DNA of 64,000 bases from Pseudomonadota bacterium (GCA_027487515.1 JAIYDL010000019.1:228014-292013), one strand, 5' to 3'. Numbered from the stretch's first letter, positions 33,858 to 42,146 are shown. The notes: generated by a model not told the origin, from the sequence alone. Numbers and translations are program-made.

Positions 33858-34618
33858 ATCCCATCTAGGTTGAGGTCGAAGTAGTAGGTCTTGCCGTTGT
33901 GTTGAAACGGGAAGCAACCGTCGGCATGGGCCGAGATGTAGAATCCTCCGCCCCAGTAGCGGTAATCCGGATCATAGGTACTGGCCGTGTTGTGCCGGTG
34001 TTCCTCGTTGTGGAGGAGTTCGAGTTTTCCAAGGCCTCCGTTATCACCGACTAAGTTCCGTGTGAAGAAGCGCCACTGCGTGTGGCGGTTCGGAAGGAGT
34101 TGTCCGGCGTCATCGGTCATCTTGAGTTGCTCTGCCGTGTGGTAGAGGACTTTGAGTCCTTCGTGGGCGAGCATCGTCTCATAGAAGACATGCTTCTCCG
34201 GGATCGGAATCGGAGAGAGAACTTCGTCGTAGAATTTCTGTGGGATAAAAAAGTGCGAATGGCCCATGTCACTAAAAGTGATGGCATCGACGTAGCGCCG
34301 CTTAAGGCCCTCTTCGACGTGCAACGTGACACTCTTGATGAAGGTCGAAGTGAGCCGGACGTCCCGCACGCTCCCGAAGGAATCGATGGGGATGACGAAG
34401 TTTCCGTTCTTAAAATAGGCCTTGCGGATGAGTCGCTTCGGAGAGATGTAGAGCTCCTGGGCCCGGGCCTTGATCTCCTCAAGGTCGATGTTCCAGCGGA
34501 AATCACTCTCTCTGAGAATCTGCTCATCCGGACCATCCGGAAGACACCGACGTTCGGCCCCCGCCGCAAGGGAGAGGAGGAGAAGTGCAACTGCGGAGAC
34601 GGCGGGTCTGATCTTCAT
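33854..34618 (-). CDS. Secreted protein of unknown function, possible metal site
   Basis: 254 residues with a signal peptide (MKIRPAVSAVALLLLSLAAGA, cleavage before ERRC). No family is recognised. The second half is rich in His, Asp and Glu: DMGHSHFFIP, MLAHEGLKVLYHTAEQL, LHNEEHRHNTAS, and FYISAHADGCFPF. Two cysteines (RRCLPDG and DGCFPF) could form a disulfide linking the ends. A metalloenzyme is possible but unproven. It stands alone between the glucoamylase end and the crotonase-like gene. Confidence 0.75.
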   Translation of the reverse strand: MKIRPAVSAVALLLLSLAAGAERRCLPDGPDEQILRESDFRWNIDLEEIKARAQELYISPKRLIRKAYFKNGNFVIPIDSFGSVRDVRLTSTFIKSVTLHVEEGLKRRYVDAITFSDMGHSHFFIPQKFYDEVLSPIPIPEKHVFYETMLAHEGLKVLYHTAEQLKMTDDAGQLLPNRHTQWRFFTRNLVGDNGGLGKLELLHNEEHRHNTASTYDPDYRYWGGGFYISAHADGCFPFQHNGKTYYFDLNLDGI

Positions 34619-34672
34619 AGGCCGCCATCATACCGAGGGCCGGGCCAGACTCAAGGAGAAGAGAAAAAATTA

Positions 34673-35530
34673 CTAGTGGTCGAGGTTCCGCGGGACCTCG
34701 TCACTCTTGATCAGCGAGAGCTTCACAGCATAAGACATGGATTTTGCCGGCATGAAGTCGCTCTCCGGAACCTCGGGCCTCTTACTCCGCCAGTCTTCCG
34801 AGACCATGGACGCCTTGGCGATCTTTCGATCCATCACGATCCCCGCTTCGAGCTGGGCCCGGACCGTTTCAAAGAGGCCAAGCTTGGCCTGGATGCGCTG
34901 GACCGGTGCGAGCTTGGCGATGCCAGAGAGGATCTCTGAAACGAGCTCGGCCTTTGATTCCGAGGTGTAGGCATGGGCCAGGAAGCCGGATTCGGTGAGG
35001 CCAGTTTTGGTGATCGGAACCCCACCCAGGATCCACGTCCGGGCGAAGGCCGGGGAGATGAGAGTACTGAGCATGTTCATTCCGCCGGCGGCCGGAACGA
35101 GCCCCAAGTGGCCATGGTTGAATCTAACCTGCGCACTCCGGGAGGCGATCCGAAGATCGGCACCGAGCGCGAACTCACTTCCGAGGGTCTCTGCCCCTTC
35201 ACCCAAATCAACGATCACCGTTTGCGGTAACTGCATCATGGAGAAAATGATTTTCTGAAGCTTGGTGTTGATCTTCGAGAGCGTCTGGGCCGACGTCGTC
35301 GCGAGAGTCTCGTACTCAAGGCCCGTGGAAAAGAGGGGTGTGGAGGAATCAATCAGGATGGTGTTGATCTCGACCTTGGAGGTGCACCAGGCGAAGAGGC
35401 TTTCCAATTCGAACAGCATCTCTAGCCGAAAAGCATTCTGCCAGTCGGGCCGATTCAGGGTCACGAAAAGAGTGCGAGTGGTCTTTTCGAGCCGGGTGGA
35501 GATGGTCGTGTAATTGAAAAGGGTCTGCAT
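34673..35530 (-). CDS. Enoyl-CoA hydratase/isomerase (crotonase) family protein
   Basis: 285 residues with the crotonase fold: LFVTLNRPDWQNAF, the first oxyanion-hole region PLFSTGLEYETLA, then ETLGSEFALGADLRIASRSAQVRFNHGHLGLVPAAGGMNML. The Glu of the GSEFALG block (hydratase Glu144 position) is kept. The second catalytic Glu (usually xPExxLG) is replaced in FNHGHLGL, so it is unlikely to be a normal hydratase; an isomerase or other acyl-CoA reaction is possible. It is monocistronic, about 190 bp downstream of the histidine kinase, and has its own candidate promoter. Confidence 0.82.
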   Translation of the reverse strand: MQTLFNYTTISTRLEKTTRTLFVTLNRPDWQNAFRLEMLFELESLFAWCTSKVEINTILIDSSTPLFSTGLEYETLATTSAQTLSKINTKLQKIIFSMMQLPQTVIVDLGEGAETLGSEFALGADLRIASRSAQVRFNHGHLGLVPAAGGMNMLSTLISPAFARTWILGGVPITKTGLTESGFLAHAYTSESKAELVSEILSGIAKLAPVQRIQAKLGLFETVRAQLEAGIVMDRKIAKASMVSEDWRSKRPEVPESDFMPAKSMSYAVKLSLIKSDEVPRNLDH

Positions 35531-35608
35531 GTCACCGTCCTTGGTTTGTGCTCAAAGTTCGTCAATTGCCCATCACCATTCCATAGCGAAGAGGCGCTCT
35601 CAGGATTC

Positions 35609-35638
35609 ATTTTTTCAAACATTCGAGGGGAGTGTCAA
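35609..35638 (-). promoter_or_regulatory. Candidate promoter of the crotonase-family gene
   Basis: On the minus strand TTGACA (35638-35633) is a perfect -35, followed after 18 bp by AAAAAT (35614-35609), a 4/6 -10, about 78 bp before the ATG at 35530. A short dyad, GGTTGT/ACAACC (35668-35683), lies upstream, past the kinase stop. Confidence 0.35.
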
Positions 35639-35720
35639 AGAAGAAAAAAACCGGTCAATTTTGCTCGGGTTGTTGGTACAACCTCTGCGCGCCTAGCACT
35701 CTAATTCTGGTGAGTTACCT

Positions 35721-36866
35721 TCAGCTCGGTTGCCGAAGCGGCAGCTCGAGCACGAAGGTGGTCCGCGGGGACTGATCGTCGTAGCGCAGGTAACCGTGGT
35801 GCTGGTCGACGATCTCGCAGCACAAGGATAGTCCCAGCCCTGTGCCATGGCCCTCTCGAGTTGTGAAGAAGGGCAGCATGATCGACTGCGCGATCTCCGG
35901 GGGAATTCCAAATCCGCTATCGGTCACCGTGATCTTCACTTTTTGTCCTTCCTCCTTCACCTCCACCCGGATCCAGCGCTCCGGAAGGTGACGGATGGAC
36001 TCCACCGCGTTTAAAATAAGGTTCGTCAGAACCTGGGAGAGTTGGCCCGGACGACACTCGAGAGGGAGGCGCTCCGGAATGTCTGCGAAGAGCGTCACGT
36101 CCTCTTCGCGAAGTTTTTCCTCACACAGGACCCGTGCTTCGGTGAAAACCGGGGCGAGTGTCGTCAGTTCGAAGTCTCGATTCACCCGAGGCGCCATGTA
36201 GTACTTCATGCTCTTGATCATTTTTTCCATTCTCAAGGTCAGGCGCGAGATATGGCCCGCCTGCAGATGGACCTTCGTCTGATCAAGCTGCTTCTTCTCA
36301 GAGTCGCGCTCAAGAGTCTGGGCGTAGAAGCTCATGACGGCCAGTGGAGTATTGATTTCGTGAATGATCGCCGAGACCATCTGACCTAATTGGGCGAGTT
36401 TTCCCAGAGTTTCGAAGCGCCGCCGATCCACGAGCTTCGCCTCAGTCACATCCTCCACGGTACCCACAACGTCATCCACGGACCCGTTGTGATTGAGGTT
36501 CACCCGGAAGCGACCCTGGATGAAGCGCACTGAACCGCTGTGGTAGATCCGGAAGTCAAAGGTGCCGCAGGCCTGGGTGAGTGGGGTGACTCCCCAGTGG
36601 TTAACGGTCCTGCCGACGGTGGAGTCCAGAAAGTCCGGCAGATCTTGAGGATGGATGCTTGAGATAAAATTCTCGAAGGTCGGTGTCGGGTCGGCGAGTC
36701 CGAGGATCTCTGCGACACCGTTCCCAAAAAAGGTTTGTCCATTATTTCTGAAGGCCCAGAGTCCGAGCTTGCAAGCGCTCAGGATATCCTCAGAGTTGGG
36801 TGAGTACTCACTTGAGAAGGCCGCTGAAGATTTGATCATATAATACAAGTATTTATCATTTTCCAA
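35721..36866 (-). CDS. PAS-domain sensor histidine kinase
   Basis: Up to 381 residues (TTG 36866; ATG 36839 nine codons later is equally plausible, neither has a good SD). No transmembrane helix is visible. A PAS domain spans about 30-145 (LGLWAFRNNGQTFFGNGVAEILG...GTVEDVTEAK). The HisKA box LGQMVSAIIHEINTPLAVM has His about 169. The HATPase parts are QVLTNLILNAVESI (N box), VTDSGFGIPPEI (G1) and TTREGHGTGLGLSLCCEIV (F/G2). It autophosphorylates on ATP in the cytoplasm; no response regulator gene is adjacent, so it is an orphan kinase. Its 5' region is AT-rich and divergent from the hydrolase gene. Confidence 0.9.
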   Translation of the reverse strand: MENDKYLYYMIKSSAAFSSEYSPNSEDILSACKLGLWAFRNNGQTFFGNGVAEILGLADPTPTFENFISSIHPQDLPDFLDSTVGRTVNHWGVTPLTQACGTFDFRIYHSGSVRFIQGRFRVNLNHNGSVDDVVGTVEDVTEAKLVDRRRFETLGKLAQLGQMVSAIIHEINTPLAVMSFYAQTLERDSEKKQLDQTKVHLQAGHISRLTLRMEKMIKSMKYYMAPRVNRDFELTTLAPVFTEARVLCEEKLREEDVTLFADIPERLPLECRPGQLSQVLTNLILNAVESIRHLPERWIRVEVKEEGQKVKITVTDSGFGIPPEIAQSIMLPFFTTREGHGTGLGLSLCCEIVDQHHGYLRYDDQSPRTTFVLELPLRQPS

Positions 36867-36911
36867 ATATTCTACTTTGAATTATTGAAAAGGTGAATTT
36901 TTTCTTTTAAG

Positions 36912-37832
36912 GTGATTGAGAGAGGTATGAGATTGAAGTTTTTTCTAAGCCAGGGAATCAGGATCCATTTTTTTGACTCAGAAACACCGGATGCAGATTC
37001 GTTGATCTTTATTCATGGTAACTCCCATACCGCCAGGACGTTTCAGGGGCAGCTGGCCGCACCAGAGCTCGCGAAATTCCGACGAATTGCCGTGGATCTT
37101 CCAGGGCATGGAGACTCGGAGACAGCTTCAGATTACTCCCTGGCCCTTTTTGTGGCCGTGATCCGAGACCTGGTGGCCGAATACCAACTCGAGCGCTTCG
37201 TGCTGGTTGGGCATTCTCTGGGTGGACACGTCGCCCTGCACTCCCTCAGGGCCCTCGACCCGATGGGTGTCTTCGTCTGGGGTGCTCCGCCGCTAACCAA
37301 ACCCTTAGACATGAGAGGTTTCCGTTCCCCGCCTGAAATGGGTGCCCTCTTTAAGAACGAAGTCACGGATGCGGAGGTGCTAGATCTCCTTCGGATCATG
37401 AATCTTGAGCGACGAGTGACGGAGGCAGACCTCGCAGATTTCAGAAAGACCGACATCCAGTTCCGAGAGAAAATGATCAGGAGTTTTGGGGAGGGTCAAT
37501 TTGAGGACGAATCCCTCCTCCTCGGAAGCTACCGCGGGAAGATCACCCTTCTGGCCCCCACCCAGGATCAGCTGGTTGACGGAGACTATATTCAAACTTC
37601 TTTTCCCCACGTTACTCTGCCGGTGGCCGGGCCCCATAACCTCCACTTGGAGTCGCCGGACGCTTTCAATCACCACCTCGCCGCATTCTGCGAAACGACA
37701 TTTTTCTCACAAGGTCAAATACTCTATGAACACAGAACTGGTAAAGATATCCCGTATCTGGAAGGCCACGCGACTCCTCCTTGGGCTCACTCAGAAGGAT
37801 CTGGCCCGTCAGCTGGGCATCTCCCAGGGTAG
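36912..37832 (+). CDS. Alpha/beta hydrolase
   Basis: About 300 residues from GTG 36912 or ATG 36927 (GAGAGAGG just before). The fold is clear: SLIFIHGNSHTARTFQGQL (HG oxyanion motif), RIAVDLPGHGDSETAS, the nucleophile elbow FVLVGHSLGGHVALHSL with GHSLGG, an acid region LAPTQDQLVDGDY and the catalytic His in VAGPHNLHLESPD. The last ~35 residues are read over the start of the next gene (overlap 107 bp) and have no hydrolase character. The overlap suggests either a late-acquired C-terminal tail or an indel that removed the original stop. The substrate is unknown. Confidence 0.82.
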   Translation: MIERGMRLKFFLSQGIRIHFFDSETPDADSLIFIHGNSHTARTFQGQLAAPELAKFRRIAVDLPGHGDSETASDYSLALFVAVIRDLVAEYQLERFVLVGHSLGGHVALHSLRALDPMGVFVWGAPPLTKPLDMRGFRSPPEMGALFKNEVTDAEVLDLLRIMNLERRVTEADLADFRKTDIQFREKMIRSFGEGQFEDESLLLGSYRGKITLLAPTQDQLVDGDYIQTSFPHVTLPVAGPHNLHLESPDAFNHHLAAFCETTFFSQGQILYEHRTGKDIPYLEGHATPPWAHSEGSGPSAGHLPG

Positions 37833-38544
37833 CGTCTCGAAGTACGAATCCATGCAACTCGAGCCGAGTGCAAGTGATTGGTACAATTTCTGCCAATTCG
37901 CCGGAGTCGATGCGCACAAGACTCTCGAACTCGGTTACATCGACGGCAAGAAGAAGTTCAAGCACCGGCTTTACCCGGAAGCTTCGTTCTCCCTCCCGAT
38001 GCGCTACCGGAGGGATTTTTCCCTCAAGATTCGTGAACTCGTCTGCTTCCGGGATGCCGTGCTTGCTCGGTTAGGCGAGGACTTTTGGTCAAGTTTCTTA
38101 AAGAGAGTGGGCGTCACCGAAGAGATGTTTTTCGTCTATGACTATCAGATCTCCCTCAACTTCCTTTACGACCTCGTCCGCGCCTGTGAGGACGCGGGCC
38201 TCTCTCTCTGGGAGGTGGCGCTGGAGCACTCCTTGAATGAAGATGCCCATGGGGTCCTAGGCCCGGAGTACATTAAGCGGCGACGGCCACAGGATCTCCT
38301 GGAGGGGCTGGTCCAGAATCAACCCTACTATCAGCGGGCGCTCCACGTTGAGCTCGACCCTTCCCCGGACCTCGTGTGTAGGGTGGGGCCGTCGCTCCTC
38401 GCTCTCGAAAGCTTCCAAGAGTCGGAGCTCGCGCCGTTTATCAATTATAAAGTGAGTGGACTCACGGAGTTCTTACGGTCTCACTTTCCTTCAGCGACAA
38501 TGACCCCGGGCCCAACGGACGGGTCATTCCGTCTTCAAGCGTAA
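37726..38544 (+). CDS. XRE-family HTH regulator with a C-terminal sensory-like domain
   Basis: 272 residues from ATG 37726. Residues ~8-65 form a Cro/C1-type HTH (RLLLGLTQKDLARQLGISQGSVSKYESMQLEPS). The C-terminal 200 residues are an uncharacterised domain (MRYRRDFSLKIRELVCFRDAVLARLGEDFW, later LVCRVGPSLLALESF). That domain resembles the next gene product, so the two are tandem paralogues. It may bind DNA near this locus; no dyad is apparent in the overlap region. Its start lies inside the alpha/beta hydrolase gene. Confidence 0.8.
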   Translation: MNTELVKISRIWKATRLLLGLTQKDLARQLGISQGSVSKYESMQLEPSASDWYNFCQFAGVDAHKTLELGYIDGKKKFKHRLYPEASFSLPMRYRRDFSLKIRELVCFRDAVLARLGEDFWSSFLKRVGVTEEMFFVYDYQISLNFLYDLVRACEDAGLSLWEVALEHSLNEDAHGVLGPEYIKRRRPQDLLEGLVQNQPYYQRALHVELDPSPDLVCRVGPSLLALESFQESELAPFINYKVSGLTEFLRSHFPSATMTPGPTDGSFRLQA

Positions 38545-38546
38545 CC

Positions 38547-39425
38547 ATGACCACGTCTGATTATTCCTTTGACCGCCGGCTGACCTCATTTTTTAACTCT
38601 TCCCGGGAACTCCTCGGGGACCAGTTCGATCATCTCTTGGATGGTCTCCGGATCTCTTCGCGAGGGGAGCTCTCTGAGCTCCCGGTGACGGAACTTCTCC
38701 GAGTCCTCAATGCGTTGAACGTGACCCTCGACAGTGTGATGACCGGGTCCGTGGATCTTGAGACCATGCGCCGACAGTTAAAGCATCGCGAAGCTTTCCC
38801 CGAGCGGTTCGGTGCCAAGTACCCCTACAGCTCTCGGTTCACTGGGTTCTACATGCTCGATTATGTCTCCCGCTGCTTCGGGGACAAAACGGCACAGCTC
38901 CTCCGGCAACGGCTCCAGCTTCGGCAAGAGCACTTTGCGGACCTCTCCCATAAGAACAACATTCTTCTTCCCCTCGAGATCGCGACCTACGTTCACGACT
39001 ACTTTGGGCCTGACTACGTGCGGGACATGGGTCGGAATTCGATCGTCCACTACCGCAAAGGTCCCCAGGGCCGTGAGCTCGCGGCGATGAGTGATGTCTC
39101 GAGCATGCTGGAGCGGTTCTTCATCGACTTCGCACCGACCACTGTCGAAAAGAACTACGACTGGTCTCTTCAGCGCGTCGAGCATGATTCGGTCCTCCTC
39201 CAAGGAAGACCCAAAGGGGAAGTTAACGAAGAATTTGGGGGAAGGCTTGTGCGTAACCGTTCGCTGGAGCTTTTGCGCTCAGGTTTTTTCACAGACCTTC
39301 CCACGTTGATCTCAGGCCATCGAGGCTCTTGTGCTCAACTCAAGGGCCTCTCTCGGGGAGATGGAGTGGACCTGTACCGAATCTCGTTCACCAAGGTTTC
39401 GGCGGCCCCCTCCATGATCCATTAA
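38547..39425 (+). CDS. Diverged paralogue of the preceding regulator, HTH degenerate
   Basis: 292 residues, ATG 2 bp after the previous stop. The N-terminal ~65 residues keep the tail of an XRE domain (ELPVTELLRVLNALNVTLDSVMTG) but lack the recognisable QxxLAxxLGxSxxxVSxxE helix pair. The following region aligns by eye with the preceding protein (YSSRFTGFYMLDYVSRCFGDKTAQLLRQRL, then IATYVHDYFG). The C-terminus (LELLRSGFFTDLPTLISGHRGSCAQL) resembles small-ligand (V4R-like) domains, a weak impression. It may be a non-DNA-binding partner or antagonist of its neighbour. Its end overlaps the convergent gene by 4 bp. Confidence 0.72.
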   Translation: MTTSDYSFDRRLTSFFNSSRELLGDQFDHLLDGLRISSRGELSELPVTELLRVLNALNVTLDSVMTGSVDLETMRRQLKHREAFPERFGAKYPYSSRFTGFYMLDYVSRCFGDKTAQLLRQRLQLRQEHFADLSHKNNILLPLEIATYVHDYFGPDYVRDMGRNSIVHYRKGPQGRELAAMSDVSSMLERFFIDFAPTTVEKNYDWSLQRVEHDSVLLQGRPKGEVNEEFGGRLVRNRSLELLRSGFFTDLPTLISGHRGSCAQLKGLSRGDGVDLYRISFTKVSAAPSMIH

Positions 39426-40195
39426 GCGACCTTCACTCGTGCTGCTGTGGTCCGGGCATCGAGGGTCACACGCTCTTCCCAGAGGTCTCGGAACCTGGCC
39501 GAAGCACTCTCACTCTTTCCCTTCACGCCCACCAACTCCATGGGGATGAGCGGGGACTCGAAGAGCGCGCGGCACTTGTACTCCTCGAGGACACCGGTGC
39601 CATTTTGGATGTAGTTCCACCCCAGGGCCGCCTTCCGTTCGTCCACCTTAAAGCGCGTGGCGCAGACGGCGAGGACGTGGTCGATCTCGTAACTGATGTA
39701 GTAGTTTGTCAGCATGGAAAACGTGAGTTCCCAGAGGTACTTCTTTAGCACCTCGTCCTTCCGGAGTTCGGGCCGGATGGTGAAGGAGCCGTTGTAGGCG
39801 ATTTTCTCCGTCGCTCCGCGAGCACGGTAATCGTCGAGGATTTTGGCGATGACTTCTTTTGCCGCCTCGTTCTTTGTCTCCGGAGTTTCGAGCATGCTGA
39901 GCATCGGAAAGGAAATCCGGTACGAGTCGCAGTTCTTCAGAGTGATGGATTTCATCCCGAGGACGGGATGGAGATCACCGGCCTGGCGTTTTTCACAGAG
40001 CAGGAGGTGAGTCGCGATGAAGTCCGAGCTGTCGAAGGGAAGGACGAAGTTCCCGTACTCCTGGCGGTACCCGGCAGTCTTGAGCTCCATGATCTTCGGG
40101 AAGAGTTCCCGCACCATCGGGTCCGGGATGATTTCCTGGGCATTCTGGATCACCACGAAGGTGTACTTCTTTCTGATTTCTTGCTCGTAATCCAT
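39422..40195 (-). CDS. Putative GNAT-fold acyltransferase-like protein
   Basis: 257 residues with a strong SD (AAAGGAG) before ATG 40195. The N-terminal half (YTFVVIQNAQEIIPDPMVRELFPKIMELKTAGYRQEYGNFVLPFDSSDFIATHLLLCEK) follows the plan of autoinducer-synthase/FeeM-type N-acyltransferases: R-x(n)-F, a Glu-Tyr, Asp-x-x-Asp and S/THLLL. The similarity is by pattern only; no catalytic residue can be confirmed. The C-terminus has a conserved-looking WNYIQNGTGVLEEYKCRALFESPLIPMELVG. It is divergent from a SAM methyltransferase gene across 98 bp containing two dyads. Confidence 0.55.
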   Translation of the reverse strand: MDYEQEIRKKYTFVVIQNAQEIIPDPMVRELFPKIMELKTAGYRQEYGNFVLPFDSSDFIATHLLLCEKRQAGDLHPVLGMKSITLKNCDSYRISFPMLSMLETPETKNEAAKEVIAKILDDYRARGATEKIAYNGSFTIRPELRKDEVLKKYLWELTFSMLTNYYISYEIDHVLAVCATRFKVDERKAALGWNYIQNGTGVLEEYKCRALFESPLIPMELVGVKGKSESASARFRDLWEERVTLDARTTAARVKVA

Positions 40196-40202
40196 TTTTG
40201 TC

Positions 40203-40227
40203 TCCTTTGTTGATTATTAACAAAGGA
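40203..40227. promoter_or_regulatory. Perfect 9-bp inverted repeat, candidate operator
   Basis: TCCTTTGTT (40203-40211) and AACAAAGGA (40219-40227) are exact reverse complements around a 7-bp AT-rich centre. It lies directly before the acyltransferase-like gene and overlaps its SD (AAAGGAG on the minus strand). A repressor bound here, or the hairpin in the mRNA, would block expression. Confidence 0.5.
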
Positions 40228-40247
40228 ATATCGGTCGGCGGCTAACC

Positions 40248-40266
40248 AACATTAAGCACTAATGTT
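40248..40266. promoter_or_regulatory. 7-bp inverted repeat, candidate operator
   Basis: AACATTA (40248-40254) and TAATGTT (40260-40266) flank AGCAC in the same divergent intergenic region, about 28 bp before the methyltransferase start. The arms differ from the neighbouring dyad. Confidence 0.4.
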
Positions 40267-40293
40267 TATCCCCGGCAGTCCGATACGCTTCTC

Positions 40294-41067
40294 ATGACAT
40301 ACATACTATCTGGAAAATCTGAGTCCGCTCGCCTGGATGCCCAGGCCGAGATCCCCCAATTCTCTTTGCGCCGAGAGCTCGAAGGCATCGACCTGCGCCC
40401 CGGGACCCGTGTCCTCGACGCTGGTTGTGGATCGGGTATTCTTTGCCGCTACCTGGAAGAGCACTACCGAGGCCTTGCGATCTATGGCTGTGACCTAAGC
40501 CGCCCCTCGCTTGCCCATGCTCGCTCCGTTTCTGGGGTGTCAACGTTCTTCCACCATGACTTCATCGGGACCCCACTTCCCGGGGCCTATGACTTTATCT
40601 TCAATCGGCTTGTGGCCCATCACCTGACGGCCGATTTACTCCTGAAGGGGTTTAAAAATTTCTTCGGGTCGCTCTCCAGCGGTGGTGAAGTCGTCGTGAT
40701 CGACCCCGATGGCCTTCTCCTGAACATCGGCACTCTTGATCCGCACTTGCGTGAGCAAATTGGACAGGTCTCCCGTGCGTTCTCTGGTGACCTCCAGGTC
40801 GCTCGGGCCATCCCGCAGCTCCTGACCCAGGCCGGGTTCCAGAACGTGAGCTGGCGAATCGATGTGATGGACTTCCAGGGAGAGGCCCGGCAGCTTGAGG
40901 TCGCCCAGTGGAAGGAGCGCTTTGAGAACTCGATTGAGTTCTACGTCGGGATCTTTGGCACTGAGCTCGAGGCGCGCCGCTTTTTCCGACGCTACCTCGA
41001 TGAGGCTTCGCGGGCCGATGTGTCGATGTTCTACAACAAATTCATCGTCCGTGGGACGCGGCCCTAG
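40294..41067 (+). CDS. Class I SAM-dependent methyltransferase
   Basis: 257 residues. The SAM-binding motif I is GTRVLDAGCGSGILCRYLEEHY, followed by IYGCDLSRPSLAHAR (acidic end of strand 2), FHHDFIGTPLPGAYDFIFNRLVAHHL and SGGEVVVIDPDG. It is the small-molecule (UbiE/Trans-aconitate-like) type with an added C-terminal helical region (FYVGIFGTELEARRFFRRYLDEA). The substrate is unknown. It shares a control region with the divergent acyltransferase-like gene. No good SD precedes the ATG. It overlaps the convergent DUF2914 gene by 4 bp. Confidence 0.85.
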   Translation: MTYILSGKSESARLDAQAEIPQFSLRRELEGIDLRPGTRVLDAGCGSGILCRYLEEHYRGLAIYGCDLSRPSLAHARSVSGVSTFFHHDFIGTPLPGAYDFIFNRLVAHHLTADLLLKGFKNFFGSLSSGGEVVVIDPDGLLLNIGTLDPHLREQIGQVSRAFSGDLQVARAIPQLLTQAGFQNVSWRIDVMDFQGEARQLEVAQWKERFENSIEFYVGIFGTELEARRFFRRYLDEASRADVSMFYNKFIVRGTRP

Positions 41068-42146
41068 AAAACGTCCTCTTGGAATGAGCGTGGGGTCACA
41101 CTCAGGTCGGGCCTGACCGAGAAGCGCAGACGCCCGACTTCTCGCTCGTCGGACGTCTCGACGACGACCTTCCAGTCCCCGGTGGTGAAAAACTGCTTGG
41201 TGCCGTATCCCCGGTAGCCTTTCTCCCGGCCTCCGAGGATGCTCAAGGGGATGCGGTCCTCGAGCTTCCAGCTTCCCTCGAAGCGATACCACTTGAGGGT
41301 GATTTCGTCGGAAAAACTCCGTGGAGAAAAGATCGAAAGCACAACCGTGAGCCGATCCCCTGGCCGCGCAGCGAACTCGGGCGTACCCCAGGGCCAGCGG
41401 GTCCATTCGCCGGGGAGGTACTTGGCGAGATAGTGGCCGCCGCGCTTTTCGACACTGTGGTAAACTCCGATCTTCTTCACCGCAACCGGCACGGGCGGAA
41501 TGAGATTCGTGGCATGGGCCAGGAGGAAAAGAGTGTGGACCGCAAGGGCCGGGAGAATGACTTTGCGCCAGTAGCGCGGAGCCTTGAGTCCATGGCCTGC
41601 CCATAAGAGGAGCACGAGAGTGAGGGAGCTTCCGAACCCGAGCCAGAAAGTGGAGCGGGAGAGTTTTCCTAGGAAGATCGGATAGAGGAACAGAAAATAC
41701 GAAAGGGTGCAGACAGAGAACAGTGCGATCCTGAGCGGAATCCCGGGCGAGAGTGACTTCCCGACTTCATTGGCAACCATCACTCCGCCCAAGAGGAGGA
41801 TGAATCCGAAGCTCGCCACCGCCGACGCCGAAGAGAAGTAGAAGATCGTGTTCCAAGACAGGAGCGACCCAAAGAGGAAGTGCACCACGAGACCATGGTA
41901 CTCCCAGAGCTTCGCTCCCTTCCCGCGCAGCTCGAGGCCTCCGGTGATCTTCCGGATCTCCAGGAGGAGGAGCACTCCGAGGATCAAAAGGTAGAGGGCT
42001 TCCTGCACGAGGGCGCGAGTGCTGTCGATGCGACGGATGGTCAAAACATCGAAGACGAAGCCAAGGCCGAACATTAAAAAAGAAACCGGCGCCTCGTGGC
42101 GCCGGTAGAACTTAAGGAATGCTGCTCCGATGGTGAGGCCGGCCAT
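41064..42146 (-). CDS. DUF2914 membrane protein
   Basis: 360 residues. Residues 1-215 contain about seven hydrophobic helices. The soluble C-terminal third has the DUF2914 features: KKIGVYHSVEKRGGHYLAKYLPGEWTRWPWG, LTVVLSIFSPRSFSDEITLKWYRF, and GYRGYGTKQFFTTGDWKVVVETSDEREVGRLRF. DUF2914 domains are beta-sandwiches at the cell envelope with no known function. The ATG immediately follows the trxB stop, so the two are co-transcribed. Confidence 0.83.
   Translation of the reverse strand: MAGLTIGAAFLKFYRRHEAPVSFLMFGLGFVFDVLTIRRIDSTRALVQEALYLLILGVLLLLEIRKITGGLELRGKGAKLWEYHGLVVHFLFGSLLSWNTIFYFSSASAVASFGFILLLGGVMVANEVGKSLSPGIPLRIALFSVCTLSYFLFLYPIFLGKLSRSTFWLGFGSSLTLVLLLWAGHGLKAPRYWRKVILPALAVHTLFLLAHATNLIPPVPVAVKKIGVYHSVEKRGGHYLAKYLPGEWTRWPWGTPEFAARPGDRLTVVLSIFSPRSFSDEITLKWYRFEGSWKLEDRIPLSILGGREKGYRGYGTKQFFTTGDWKVVVETSDEREVGRLRFSVRPDLSVTPRSFQEDVF

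Noticed and set aside
35514..35696. A 60-codon plus-strand frame between the crotonase gene and the histidine kinase.
   Set aside because: No ribosome site, no hydrophobic or conserved pattern, and it overlaps the likely promoter of the minus-strand gene.
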